A DNA stretch of 64,000 bases from the NCBI GenBank assembly GCA_029167225.1, contig JARFNK010000013.1, forward strand, positions 98,640 through 162,639, given 5' to 3'. This DNA is from Sphingobium arseniciresistens (GTDB lineage Bacteria > Pseudomonadota > Alphaproteobacteria > Sphingomonadales > Sphingomonadaceae). How positions within the stretch are numbered: position 1 is the first letter of the stretch; the number at the start of each line of letters is the position of its first letter. The translations under genes and the position numbers were made by a program. Shown here in pieces: positions 35,055-43,405 of the stretch. The notes beneath the pieces were generated by a model. The model was not told where the DNA came from and did not search any database. It saw only the letters and a program-made list of their open reading frames with translations.

Positions 35055-35870
35055 TCAAAGGTCAGTGAATGAACCCTCTCTGGTCAGAGCTAGAGACAGG
35101 ACCGCATCCTCTTTCCAGTCGGCAAGATCGCTTCGTGTCTCGAGTCCGACAGAGGTATCCGCGATCGCGCGAAGGGCGGCCCGATGGGCATGTTCGTAGA
35201 GTGTTGGCAAAGTGAACTGGGCATCGGCGGTTACGCGAAAAGCATGTGCAGGACGGGCCGTGTCTGTACCCTCTACCCGCAAGCAGGCGCTTTCTGTCGG
35301 AGCCTGCGCCATCAGCCGATGATGGGCATGTCCAGCCTCGCTCATGGTGACCGTCAGTCGCAACAGCGCTGGAGTGTCGTTGAGGACGGCATCAAGCGTC
35401 GCAATCGCGCTGTCTTGCGCGGCAAAGGCGTGAACGATCGAATATCCGCCAAGCCCGATGCGTCGGGCAAGGCGCAGTTGTTGCAGAATGAGATCCGCTA
35501 CGCCGGCAGTGCCCATCCCGGTCACCGTCACCGTGGAATATGGCGTGGAGAGAACGTCACGAAACGGCGCCACTGCCGGATTGTCGGCATGGGTTTCGCT
35601 GATCGCGATGTAGGAGCTTGTCTCCCGCCCGATGGCGATCGCCTCGTCCAACGCCTCCAGGCGCGGGATGACCGGGTCGATGACCAGGAAATGGCGATTC
35701 CCTTGCTTCATCCATGCAGACAGGCGTTCGGGCCAATCCGCCTCGCCATCCACGAGAACGAAATCGCCCGCATCGTCTGTCACCTGCTGCACTGAAACGG
35801 GCAGGGATGAGGTCAGTGCATTGGCCCAGCTATTGCGGTTGCTGTCGATGTGAAGGTTTACGAGTGTCAT
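35055..35870 (-). CDS. Unrecognised protein coupled to Gfo/Idh oxidoreductase
   Basis: A 271-residue cytosolic protein beginning MTLVNLHIDSNRNSWANAL. Its ATG overlaps the stop of the Gfo/Idh gene by 4 bp. I do not recognise a domain. Mid-protein features such as EALDEAIAIGRETSSYIAIS resemble the helix after a Rossmann strand, and GMGTAGVADLILQQLRLARR looks like a dimer helix. It could be a highly diverged Gfo/Idh-like partner that lost its nucleotide loop. There is no signal peptide. Coupling suggests an obligate partner of the upstream enzyme. Confidence 0.7.
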   Translation of the reverse strand: MTLVNLHIDSNRNSWANALTSSLPVSVQQVTDDAGDFVLVDGEADWPERLSAWMKQGNRHFLVIDPVIPRLEALDEAIAIGRETSSYIAISETHADNPAVAPFRDVLSTPYSTVTVTGMGTAGVADLILQQLRLARRIGLGGYSIVHAFAAQDSAIATLDAVLNDTPALLRLTVTMSEAGHAHHRLMAQAPTESACLRVEGTDTARPAHAFRVTADAQFTLPTLYEHAHRAALRAIADTSVGLETRSDLADWKEDAVLSLALTREGSFTDL

Positions 35871-36922
35871 TGAGCTTCTCCCGCCGCTATCAGAGCGGAT
35901 GCCTGTTCTGCGATCGAAAGGGCAAATGCGAAATCCTTGACGAAGTCGTCCGGATTGGGGTGGGGGAGTTCTCCCCGTAGAACGCCGTCGATCGCCAGCC
36001 ATTCACCGGCATAGCCGTTATGCGACTTGGGCGACATGGACAGGGATGTGCCTGACGTCGCCATGCTCGCGCTGCCCGATCCGGCCATCACGAAGGATGG
36101 CGTGAACTCGGCTGTCGCGTGCCAATCATGCGCCGTGGCCGTCAACGTCCATTCCGGCCGCCAGTGGCCATGCATGAAGGCGAACAGATCGACCGTCTGC
36201 TGGCCAGCGCGGATAGTGACCATATACCCAAAGGGGGTCAGCCGCTTGGCGTACAATACCTCCGGCGTATCCTCCCTCAGCAATCGACGTACCAGCGGCA
36301 AATCATGGATCGCAAGTTCAAGCATCGAAATGCGCATCATCATCGCCAATGTGCGCTGCACCGGTTGGCGCGGAGCAGGCGTTCCTATGGTTTCGCTTGC
36401 CCATGAGTCGAAGCGAGCATTGGGGGGAAGGATGATGCACGAGCGGATCAGGCCGGCGGGTGTATCCTGCTTGGCCACCTGCTCTGCCATGAATTGCCAG
36501 GCCGGATCGAAAAGGTGCATCGCGCCCACGACAACTGTGCCGCCGGTCTCCCTTGCGGCTTGTGCAATTGCCTCGGCTTCCTCCAATGATGTGCAGAGGG
36601 GTTTTTCCACGAGCACGACCTTCGTCCCGGCGCGTAGTGCCGCAATGGCCTGTTCTGCATGGAAGGCAGCGGGGCTGCAAATGACCACGACATCCATGCC
36701 CGGGCCACCGAGCAGTTCGTCCAGCTTGGCGGGCGCGCTTGCGCCGCAGGTTTGCGCGGTTGCCTTGGCAAGCTCGGGATCAATATCCCAGATTGCGCGC
36801 ACCTGGAAGCGATCGCTCAATGCGGCGAGGGCCGGCAAATGAATAGATCGCGTAACCATCCCCGAGCCGACGATGCCGACCCCGATCCGGTAAGAGTTTT
36901 CGTTTTCTTCGGTCACGATCAA
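35867..36922 (-). CDS. Gfo/Idh/MocA family oxidoreductase
   Basis: A 351-residue NAD(P)-dependent enzyme. The Rossmann loop is GIVGSGMVTRSIHLPAL. VVICSPAAFHAEQAIAALRAG and the VEKPL loop carry the conserved Lys. HDLPLVRRLL lies where the family has its catalytic His region. Such enzymes oxidise or reduce sugar and inositol hydroxyls or ketones. It lies 17 bp after the quinohaemoprotein gene and overlaps the next gene, so the three form an operon. It may act on the keto product of the upstream PQQ enzyme after uptake. Confidence 0.9.
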   Translation of the reverse strand: MIVTEENENSYRIGVGIVGSGMVTRSIHLPALAALSDRFQVRAIWDIDPELAKATAQTCGASAPAKLDELLGGPGMDVVVICSPAAFHAEQAIAALRAGTKVVLVEKPLCTSLEEAEAIAQAARETGGTVVVGAMHLFDPAWQFMAEQVAKQDTPAGLIRSCIILPPNARFDSWASETIGTPAPRQPVQRTLAMMMRISMLELAIHDLPLVRRLLREDTPEVLYAKRLTPFGYMVTIRAGQQTVDLFAFMHGHWRPEWTLTATAHDWHATAEFTPSFVMAGSGSASMATSGTSLSMSPKSHNGYAGEWLAIDGVLRGELPHPNPDDFVKDFAFALSIAEQASALIAAGEAQ

Positions 36923-36939
36923 AATCCTGCTGTTTCAGG

Positions 36940-39105
36940 TCAATGTTTCACAAGCGGCAGGGCAAAGGCTGAATAGCCAGAGCCTGCCGGCGATTTTTGG
37001 TCACGCGCGTTGCTGGTGGCGATGACCACATATTGCCGGCCCTTCGCCATGTAGGTTATGGGCATGGCGACCCCGGATTGGGGAAGCGTGGTCTGCCAGA
37101 GCACTTTGCCGGATGCTGCGTCGAATGCGCGCAACTGATGGTCGAAAATGGTGGCGCCGATGAACAGAAGGCCGCTGGCGGTCACGACCGGCCCACCATA
37201 ATTCTCGCTGCCGGTCGGGGCCATTCCTGCAGCCTTGAGTGCGGGATATTCGCCGAACGGCACGCGCCACAGATAACGGCCGCTGTTCATGTCGATCGCG
37301 CTGAGCGTGCCCCATGGTGGAGCAACGGCCGGATAGCCGTCGGCATCGACGAACTTGCGGTAGCCGGTGAAGATGTACCGCTGGCCCGATCCATTGCCAG
37401 AGCCTTTGCTGGCCCTCTCGACATCAGAACTGCGCTGCGCTGGCTGGGTCTGGTCGCCATTGCGAAGATACTCCATCAACGCGGGCGTGCTTTGGGACAG
37501 GTTGGAGAAGGCGGGCATACGGCCCTTGCCACGCAGGATGGTTCCCAGGACTTCCCCTTCGAGCTGGCGTGCCAGAATGCCTTCGAGCGATGGGAATTCG
37601 GGCGGCGATCCCTTTCGGTCGATGCCGTGACATGCTGCGCAATTCTGCTGGTAGATCGCGGCGCCCCCTGACTGAGAGGCGTGGGCGAGTGCGCCCGTCC
37701 ATGCCACGTCATTCGCATTGATGTACAGAATGCCGCGACCACGAGCGATTGCCTGTCCGCCCCATTCCGCGCCGCCGTCAAAACCAGGAAAAACGATGGT
37801 CCGCTTGTCGAGCCGCATCGGCGAGAAGGGGCCGTCGCTGACAAATTCGGAAAATGCCTTGGCCGCTTCCGAATGGGCGGCGGGGGTGCGCTTCGTCAGC
37901 ATGTCCGCCGTCAGCCTTTGGCGCGAATAGGGCGCGGGCAGGCGCGGCATCGGCTGCGTGGGCGAACTTTGTTCGCCCGGAACCGTGCTTGCCGGCACAG
38001 CCATCTCGTCAATCGGGAAGAGCGGCTTGCCGGTCACGCGGTCGAACAGGAAGAGTACACCGTGCTTGGTCGCCTGTGCCACGGCATCGACCGACTTTCC
38101 GTTCCGCTTGACCGTCAGCAGCACCGGCGGGCTGGGCGGATCGCGATCCAGTATGTCGTGATGGACCATCTGATAGTGCCACAGCACCCGGCCGGTTGCC
38201 GCATCGAGCGCGACGAGGGAGTTGGCGTACAGGTTGTTGCCCTTTCTGCCGCCCCCGTAAAAGTCGTCGACTGCGGAGCCTGTAGGCGCAAAGACGATGC
38301 CGCGCGCTTCGTCAACGACCATGCCTTGCCAATTGTTGGCGCCTCCGGCGGTCTTCCATGCCTCTGCGGGCCAGGTTTCATAGCCAGGTTGGCCGGGGCG
38401 AGGTATTACGTTGAAAATCCAGCGCAGTTTGCCCGTGCGAATATCATATGCGCGGATCGCGCCGGGAGCGGCCGGCGAAGATTCGGCCGTGCGGAAGCCG
38501 ACGATCGCCAGATCTTTCCAGATCGATGCAGGTGTCGTCAGCGATAGGGCGACCGTTTCTGACGGCCGGCCAAGATTTTCCCGCAGGTCGACTCGCCCCT
38601 TGTCACCAAAGGAGAGGATCGACTGACCAGTTTCAGGTTCCAGCGCATGCAGATAGGCGCCCGCCCCGACGAGGATCCTGTGCTCTTTGCCCGATGTCCA
38701 GTAATTCAGTCCTCGAACGGGTTGCTTGTTCGAATCGGGAAGTGTTCGCTGCCACAATTGCTTTCCGTTCGTGGCGTCGACCGCGAAGATTTTCTGATCC
38801 GGCGTCAACCCGTAGAGTATGCCATCGATGACGAGCGGCGTCGTCTGCAGTCCACCTGGCCCCGTATCTATGCGCCAAGCAGGTTCCAGCGATTCAACGT
38901 TTCGAGGATTGATCTGGGTAAGCGGCGAGAAGTGATCGCCGCCCGCATTGCCATGATAGCTCGCCCAATCCCCATTGCGCGCGTTGCCCTTGCTTGTCGC
39001 AGGCCCTTGAACGAGCCCGATTCCCAGGAGCGCCAGCGAAACCACGCCCGCACTCCGTCCAGCAAATTTGCGAACAGCGATTTTTTTCGCCGCGAGCAGG
39101 GGCAT
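36940..39105 (-). CDS. PQQ-dependent dehydrogenase with C-terminally inserted cytochrome c
   Basis: A 721-residue exported quinohaemoprotein. The start ATG 39105 follows GGGAGAAAGAGG. The N-terminal signal region is basic then hydrophobic (VVSLALLGIGLVQG). The PQQ propeller begins WASYHGNAGGDHFSPLTQIN, the glucose-dehydrogenase-like pattern, with PTGSAVDDFYGGGRKGNNLY and YQMVHHDILDRDPPSPP. The haem site CAACH at residues 489-493 sits inside the propeller, before the last blades, unlike the N-terminal haem of the enzyme at 30759-32945. It probably oxidises a sugar-type or cyclic alcohol in the periplasm. It heads an operon with Gfo/Idh and an unknown gene. Confidence 0.9.
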   Translation of the reverse strand: MPLLAAKKIAVRKFAGRSAGVVSLALLGIGLVQGPATSKGNARNGDWASYHGNAGGDHFSPLTQINPRNVESLEPAWRIDTGPGGLQTTPLVIDGILYGLTPDQKIFAVDATNGKQLWQRTLPDSNKQPVRGLNYWTSGKEHRILVGAGAYLHALEPETGQSILSFGDKGRVDLRENLGRPSETVALSLTTPASIWKDLAIVGFRTAESSPAAPGAIRAYDIRTGKLRWIFNVIPRPGQPGYETWPAEAWKTAGGANNWQGMVVDEARGIVFAPTGSAVDDFYGGGRKGNNLYANSLVALDAATGRVLWHYQMVHHDILDRDPPSPPVLLTVKRNGKSVDAVAQATKHGVLFLFDRVTGKPLFPIDEMAVPASTVPGEQSSPTQPMPRLPAPYSRQRLTADMLTKRTPAAHSEAAKAFSEFVSDGPFSPMRLDKRTIVFPGFDGGAEWGGQAIARGRGILYINANDVAWTGALAHASQSGGAAIYQQNCAACHGIDRKGSPPEFPSLEGILARQLEGEVLGTILRGKGRMPAFSNLSQSTPALMEYLRNGDQTQPAQRSSDVERASKGSGNGSGQRYIFTGYRKFVDADGYPAVAPPWGTLSAIDMNSGRYLWRVPFGEYPALKAAGMAPTGSENYGGPVVTASGLLFIGATIFDHQLRAFDAASGKVLWQTTLPQSGVAMPITYMAKGRQYVVIATSNARDQKSPAGSGYSAFALPLVKH

Positions 39106-39285
39106 CCTCTTTCTCCCGATCTTGTTGTTGTGTACTTTAACAGCGTGAAAAAAAATGGATAGCCGGAATATTTGGGTATAAGAAATTTGCATAAGCGTTT
39201 GTTTTTATGCGTTTATTCAAAATTGCGCTCGATCGAGAATCACGGCGTGAATCGATTGGCTCAGCACGATGGGAAGTACCGGGCC

Positions 39286-39318
39286 GGTCGTATGAATTGC
39301 GGGGAATGCGTAAGATAA
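39286..39318 (-). promoter_or_regulatory. 33-bp dyad operator, copy 8 (weaker)
   Basis: Minus strand: TTATCTTACG, 12 bases, TTCATACGACC. It partly overlaps an 18-bp perfect palindrome TGCGTAAGATAATACGCA at 39307-39324. It lies in the divergent region between the quinohaemoprotein and the MFS gene, 34 bp before the latter. Confidence 0.45.
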
Positions 39319-39352
39319 TACGCAGGCAGAGGATGTGGAGGAAGCCAAGAAT

Positions 39353-40624
39353 ATGACGGCGAATAGAGAAAAGGGCTTTGCCTCCGCAGCGTCGGGATCG
39401 GATCTGCAACCGGTAAGCGGTCGCTTCATGGCGATCTATGCGTTCACCCAATATGCCCATTGGCTGGCGATCCTGACGCCGGTTACGATCGCTATTGCGA
39501 TGCACATTGGCAAGATCGCGGCACCCGGGGAAAGAGGAACCTATCTGGCCACCATCATGTCCATCGGCGCATTTTGTGCGATGGTGGCGGCTCCGATCTG
39601 GGGCGCGGTGTCGGACAGCACGACTGCGCGCATCGGGCGACGGAAATTATGGATCTTGGTGGGGTCGCTCTCGTTGCTGGCCGGCCTGCTGACGATGGCG
39701 CTCAGCTCGACCCTGCTGATCTTCGGCATAGGCTGGGTTATCTGTCAGATCGGCTCCAACGCGGCGCAGGCATCTCTCAACGCCATCTTGCCGGACCAGG
39801 TCCCCCTTCACCAGCGGGGGCGAATGTCTTCGCTGCTTGGCCTCACGTCGATCTTCGCGCTCGTATCGGGTGCCTTCATTACCCAGTTTACGCATGTAAA
39901 CAGTCTGGCGATGTTCATCATTCCATGGGTGCCATATTTTGTCGCACTCATCTTGTTGCTGAAATTCCTTCCCGATACGCCGTCGGCGACCAGCGAAGGG
40001 GTCTCGTGGTCCAGCGTCTTTTCTGTCTTCAGGGTCAACCCCTTCAAGGATCGTGATTTTGGTCTGGTTTTCAGCAGTCGTTTTCTGCTGGTTACCGGGG
40101 TTTCCTTCGCCCAGACATATCAGGTCTTCGTGCTGATGGACATGATCGGCGTGCCATCGTCACAGGTTGCGCGCGCGCTGTTTGTCATAACCCTCAGCGT
40201 TGCCCTGATCGGTGTGCTCCTGGCGCCCATGGCGGGTTTTCTTGTCGACAAGACCGGGCGGATGAAGCCTTTCATCCTCTCTGCGGGCTTTCTTGTGGTC
40301 CTGGGGCTGGCCATGGTCAGCCAGACGCGGTCCTACCTTCCCTTCATCGTGGCGATGATCATGCTGGGTGTGGGCAAGGGCATATTCTATTCCATTGCAA
40401 CTGCGATCACCGCCACCGTACTGCCCAATCGAGCCAGCGCCGCCAAGGACATGGGGATCATCCAGATCGCCAACAGCCTGCCTCAGTCGCTGGCTCCAGC
40501 GATCGCGCCGTTGTTCCTGGCCATTGGCGGGGGAGAGTCGAATTACAGTGCGGTGTTCGTCGCTGCGGCCGTGTTCGCGATGTGCGGCACCCTTGCCATC
40601 CTGCCTATCCGGCACACCCGATAA
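39353..40624 (+). CDS. MFS transporter
   Basis: A 423-residue major facilitator with about 12 helices. The motif-A region is WGAVSDSTTARIGRRKLWIL, the arrangement seen in the glycoside-pentoside-hexuronide/sugar-type MFS, and the second half carries GFLVDKTGRMKPFIL. The start ATG 39353 has GGAGGAAG 8 bases before it; the longer GTG frame lacks one. It heads a plus-strand run with UPF0303 and two DUF1080 genes, suggesting import of a glycoside or its keto derivative. Confidence 0.9.
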   Translation: MTANREKGFASAASGSDLQPVSGRFMAIYAFTQYAHWLAILTPVTIAIAMHIGKIAAPGERGTYLATIMSIGAFCAMVAAPIWGAVSDSTTARIGRRKLWILVGSLSLLAGLLTMALSSTLLIFGIGWVICQIGSNAAQASLNAILPDQVPLHQRGRMSSLLGLTSIFALVSGAFITQFTHVNSLAMFIIPWVPYFVALILLLKFLPDTPSATSEGVSWSSVFSVFRVNPFKDRDFGLVFSSRFLLVTGVSFAQTYQVFVLMDMIGVPSSQVARALFVITLSVALIGVLLAPMAGFLVDKTGRMKPFILSAGFLVVLGLAMVSQTRSYLPFIVAMIMLGVGKGIFYSIATAITATVLPNRASAAKDMGIIQIANSLPQSLAPAIAPLFLAIGGGESNYSAVFVAAAVFAMCGTLAILPIRHTR

Positions 40625-40651
40625 ATTCCTACAGCCAAACAGGACTTGCCG

Positions 40652-41134
40652 ATGTCAAACGAGATTTCCGAACTGGACCGCCTGATCGAGCAGGAGAACG
40701 GCTTAATCCTTCCGAGGTTCTCGGCTGCCGATGCATGGCGTTTGGGTGTCACCCTGCATGACAAGGCCTATGCCCAGCAGGCGCCGATCGGCATTTCGAT
40801 CTTCGTCGGGCCCACCTGTCTTTTCAGCGCTCTTCTGCCGGGGGCGACGAATGACAATCAGGAGTGGATCAAGCGCAAGGCTGCGCTGGCATGGCGGTTC
40901 CAGCAATCCAGTTATGTGATCGGGCTGAAGTTCAAGGCGGGGGACAATCTGTTCGAGCGCTTCGGGCTGGATTATCGCACCTATGCTGCAGCGGGCGGCG
41001 CCGTGCCGATCAAGACGCAGGATTCGGGCATGATCGGGGTCGTCGCGGTCAGCGGCCTGCCTCAGCTGCAGGATCATGAGATGGTGATCGAGGCCCTTGG
41101 CGAACTTCAAGCCGATATGATTGGCCGCAGCTGA
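40652..41134 (+). CDS. UPF0303/heme-degrading-domain family protein
   Basis: A 160-residue cytosolic protein. Conserved UPF0303 segments are LILPRFSAADAWRLG, KRKAALAWRFQQSSYVIGLK and GLDYRTYAAAGGAVPIK, then VVAVSGLPQLQDHEMVIEAL. The biochemical role of the family is not established, although some members are labelled heme-degrading or HbpS-like. It lies 27 bp after the MFS gene and 26 bp before DUF1080, so it is part of that operon. Confidence 0.88.
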   Translation: MSNEISELDRLIEQENGLILPRFSAADAWRLGVTLHDKAYAQQAPIGISIFVGPTCLFSALLPGATNDNQEWIKRKAALAWRFQQSSYVIGLKFKAGDNLFERFGLDYRTYAAAGGAVPIKTQDSGMIGVVAVSGLPQLQDHEMVIEALGELQADMIGRS

Positions 41135-41160
41135 TCTCTGCGAGATAATTCTGGAGAAGA

Positions 41161-42021
41161 ATGATGAACGATGAAGGTGGCGCGGCGGGTGAATTTCGGC
41201 CGTTGTTCGATGGCGAAACGCTTCAGGGCTGGCGACCCATTCCGCGCATCTACGGCCATCGTTACCCGGGAGGCCCGGCCGTGTTCGACATGTGGAGGGA
41301 ACGAGGCATTCCGGTGCCGGTCGAGCCGGAAAGGCATGCGGCCCGATGGTTCGTCGAAAATGGCTATATCGTGGGAGAACAGGAGTTCCCGGGGAGCGGC
41401 TATGGCGGCTACCTTATCAGCGAAGAGAGTTTCGGCGATTTTGAACTGGTGCTAGAAGCGAGGCCGGACTGGCCTGCTGATACGGGCATCATGCTCAGGC
41501 GGCTCCGGGATGATTGGACCGGGTTCCAGGTCTTGCTCGATCATCGCGAAAGTGGTGGGATCGGCGGCTTCTTCGGTAACGGGCTGGCTTCATTCATGGC
41601 TGCGCCGTTCAAGATCAAAGCACAACGCGACGCCGACGGCAATGTGGTGGGCCTGCAAGCCGACACGCCCGAAGATTCGCAGGAGCCGCTGCTTCCCGAA
41701 CAACGTGAGCGGCTCACCTATGCCGCGGATGTTCAGGATTTTCTGGATGCGTGGAAATGGGGTGAGTGGAACGAGATGCGTATTCGCGTGGTCGGCGCGT
41801 TGCCGGTCATCACCACCTGGGTCAACGGCGTGAAGATCGCGGAGTTGGATACCGCGACCATTCAAGCGCCTAATTATGATCCCGAAGCCGTCCTCGGCCT
41901 GCTTGGGCCGCAGGGGCATATTGCGCTCGAGGTTCACGACAACGACCCCATTTTCAAGGACGCGCGCTGGGGCCATGGGGCGCAGTGTCGCTGGCGTAAC
42001 ATCCGTATTCGCGAATTGTGA
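41161..42021 (+). CDS. DUF1080 (3-keto-disaccharide hydrolase-like), cytosolic copy
   Basis: A 286-residue concanavalin-like DUF1080 protein without a signal peptide; the domain starts at residue ~12 (FRPLFDGETLQGWRPIPR). Other conserved parts are NGYIVGEQEFPGSGYGGYLI, FGDFELVLEARPDWPADTGI, GIGGFFGNGLASFMAAPFKI and WKWGEWNEMRIRVVG. DUF1080 members hydrolyse or eliminate 3-keto-glycosides and related sugars. It is followed by a paralogue at 42161-43093, roughly three quarters identical by eye, that has a signal peptide. The pair thus places the same activity on both sides of the inner membrane. Confidence 0.87.
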   Translation: MMNDEGGAAGEFRPLFDGETLQGWRPIPRIYGHRYPGGPAVFDMWRERGIPVPVEPERHAARWFVENGYIVGEQEFPGSGYGGYLISEESFGDFELVLEARPDWPADTGIMLRRLRDDWTGFQVLLDHRESGGIGGFFGNGLASFMAAPFKIKAQRDADGNVVGLQADTPEDSQEPLLPEQRERLTYAADVQDFLDAWKWGEWNEMRIRVVGALPVITTWVNGVKIAELDTATIQAPNYDPEAVLGLLGPQGHIALEVHDNDPIFKDARWGHGAQCRWRNIRIREL

Positions 42022-42160
42022 AGCGATTTCGGGTGAGCGCTGGCATGCGTCCAGGCCTTGCATCCGACCGGGCCTGTACGGCCCCAGAGCGTAAGCCCGC
42101 TTTGTTTTCCGCCGCCTCGTAACGAGAAGACGGGCGGCACCCGTAATGAAAGGGAGAGGC

Positions 42161-43093
42161 ATGAAATTTCGACAATATCTGTGCGCGGCTTCCGCGCTGT
42201 TCCTCGTGGCGACGCCGGCCATGGCCGGGAAGGGTGCAGGCGAAGGGAAGGTTGCTGACGGTAAGTTCCGCCCGCTGTTCGACGGTAAGACGCTCAAGGG
42301 ATGGCGCGTCATTCCGCGTGTCGCAGGCAACCAATATCCAGGTGGCCCTTCGGTCGCAGAATTGAGGAAGTCGCGCGGCATTGCAGCGCCGATCGAGCCG
42401 GAGAAGCATCCGGCGCACTGGTTCGTCAAGGACGGCTACATCGTGGGCGAACAGGAGTTTCCGGGCGCCGGATATGGCGGTTACCTGATTACTGAGAAGA
42501 GCTTCGGTGATTTTGAACTGCTGCTCGAGGTGAAGCCAGACTGGCCGGTCGATACCGGCGTGATGGTCCGTCGCCGGCCGGATGACTGGACGGGCTTTCA
42601 GGTGCTGATCGACCATCGCGAAGGCGGCGGCGTCGGTGGCTTCTTCGGCAATGGGCTTGCGTCGTTCATGGCGGCCCCGTTCAAGATCACGTCGTTGCGT
42701 GATGGCCAGGGAAAAGTTGTGGGACTGCAGGAAGATGTCCCCGCGACATCTCAGGAACCGCTGCTTCCCGAGCAGAAGGCGCGACTCGCTTATGCAGCGG
42801 ACGTAAAGGATTTCCTGAAGGCCTGGAAATGGGGTGAATGGAACGAGATGCGGATCCGCGTCGTCGGCGCGATGCCGGTCATCACGACCTGGGTCAATGG
42901 CGTGAAAATTGCCGAATTGAATACGGCGACAATGCAGGCGCCAAATTACGATCCCAAAGCGATACTCAACTTTCTTGGTCCCCGTGGACACATCGCGCTG
43001 GAGGTTCATGACAATGATGCGGTGTTCAAGGACAAGCGATGGGGCAAAGGTGCGCAAACCCGCTACCGCAATATCCGAATACGCGAATTTTGA
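42161..43093 (+). CDS. DUF1080 (3-keto-disaccharide hydrolase-like), exported copy
   Basis: A 310-residue paralogue of the preceding protein with an added signal peptide (MKFRQYLCAASALFLVATPA, cleavage near AMA/GK). The start ATG 42161 follows GGGAGAGG. The domain begins FRPLFDGKTLKGWRVIPR and keeps the shared blocks (YIVGEQEFPGAGYGGYLI, GVGGFFGNGLASFMAAPFKI). It would act in the periplasm, next to the exported dehydrogenases that could make keto-glycosides. The TonB receptor gene follows after 312 bp. Confidence 0.88.
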   Translation: MKFRQYLCAASALFLVATPAMAGKGAGEGKVADGKFRPLFDGKTLKGWRVIPRVAGNQYPGGPSVAELRKSRGIAAPIEPEKHPAHWFVKDGYIVGEQEFPGAGYGGYLITEKSFGDFELLLEVKPDWPVDTGVMVRRRPDDWTGFQVLIDHREGGGVGGFFGNGLASFMAAPFKITSLRDGQGKVVGLQEDVPATSQEPLLPEQKARLAYAADVKDFLKAWKWGEWNEMRIRVVGAMPVITTWVNGVKIAELNTATMQAPNYDPKAILNFLGPRGHIALEVHDNDAVFKDKRWGKGAQTRYRNIRIREF

Positions 43094-43405
43094 TAGATTT
43101 CCAAAGTGATGACGGGCATCTTGCCGTGTAATTCCGGCACGCGTGCGGCCTGTCTATCGCAGGCGCATGATGCTCCGTCATGTGGGTCAGGGCCGCCTAT
43201 GACCGTGTCGTACGTACCGCGTTACATGGCATGAGTTGACAGCAAATCCGGAGTGTGGAGTGTCATTTTTGTCCCGGTTTCGTAGAAATGTAATCGATGT
43301 CTAAAATCGCTTGCATTTCATAACGGGCCGGAGCATCTAATCGATATACGATGGCTGGTGCGCAAATACGCACAAACAGTAGCAACATTAATGGAGGGGA
43401 TGGAG
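43094..43405. other. Promoter region of the TonB receptor
   Basis: 312 bp without a gene. It holds the 33-bp dyad at 43341-43373 and a GGAGGGG ribosome site just before 43406. Confidence 0.6.
43341..43373 (+). promoter_or_regulatory. 33-bp dyad operator, copy 9
   Basis: Plus strand: TCGATATACG, 12 bases, CAAATACGCAC, 32 bp before the TonB receptor start. The outer base of each half differs from consensus, but ATACG and AAATACGCAC are intact. Confidence 0.55.

Noticed and set aside
39171-39221. Repeated GCATAAGCG / ATGCGTTTATTC sequences as a twelfth operator copy
   Set aside because: Spacing and half-sites do not fit CGTA...TACG with 12 bases; only loose A/T-rich similarity.
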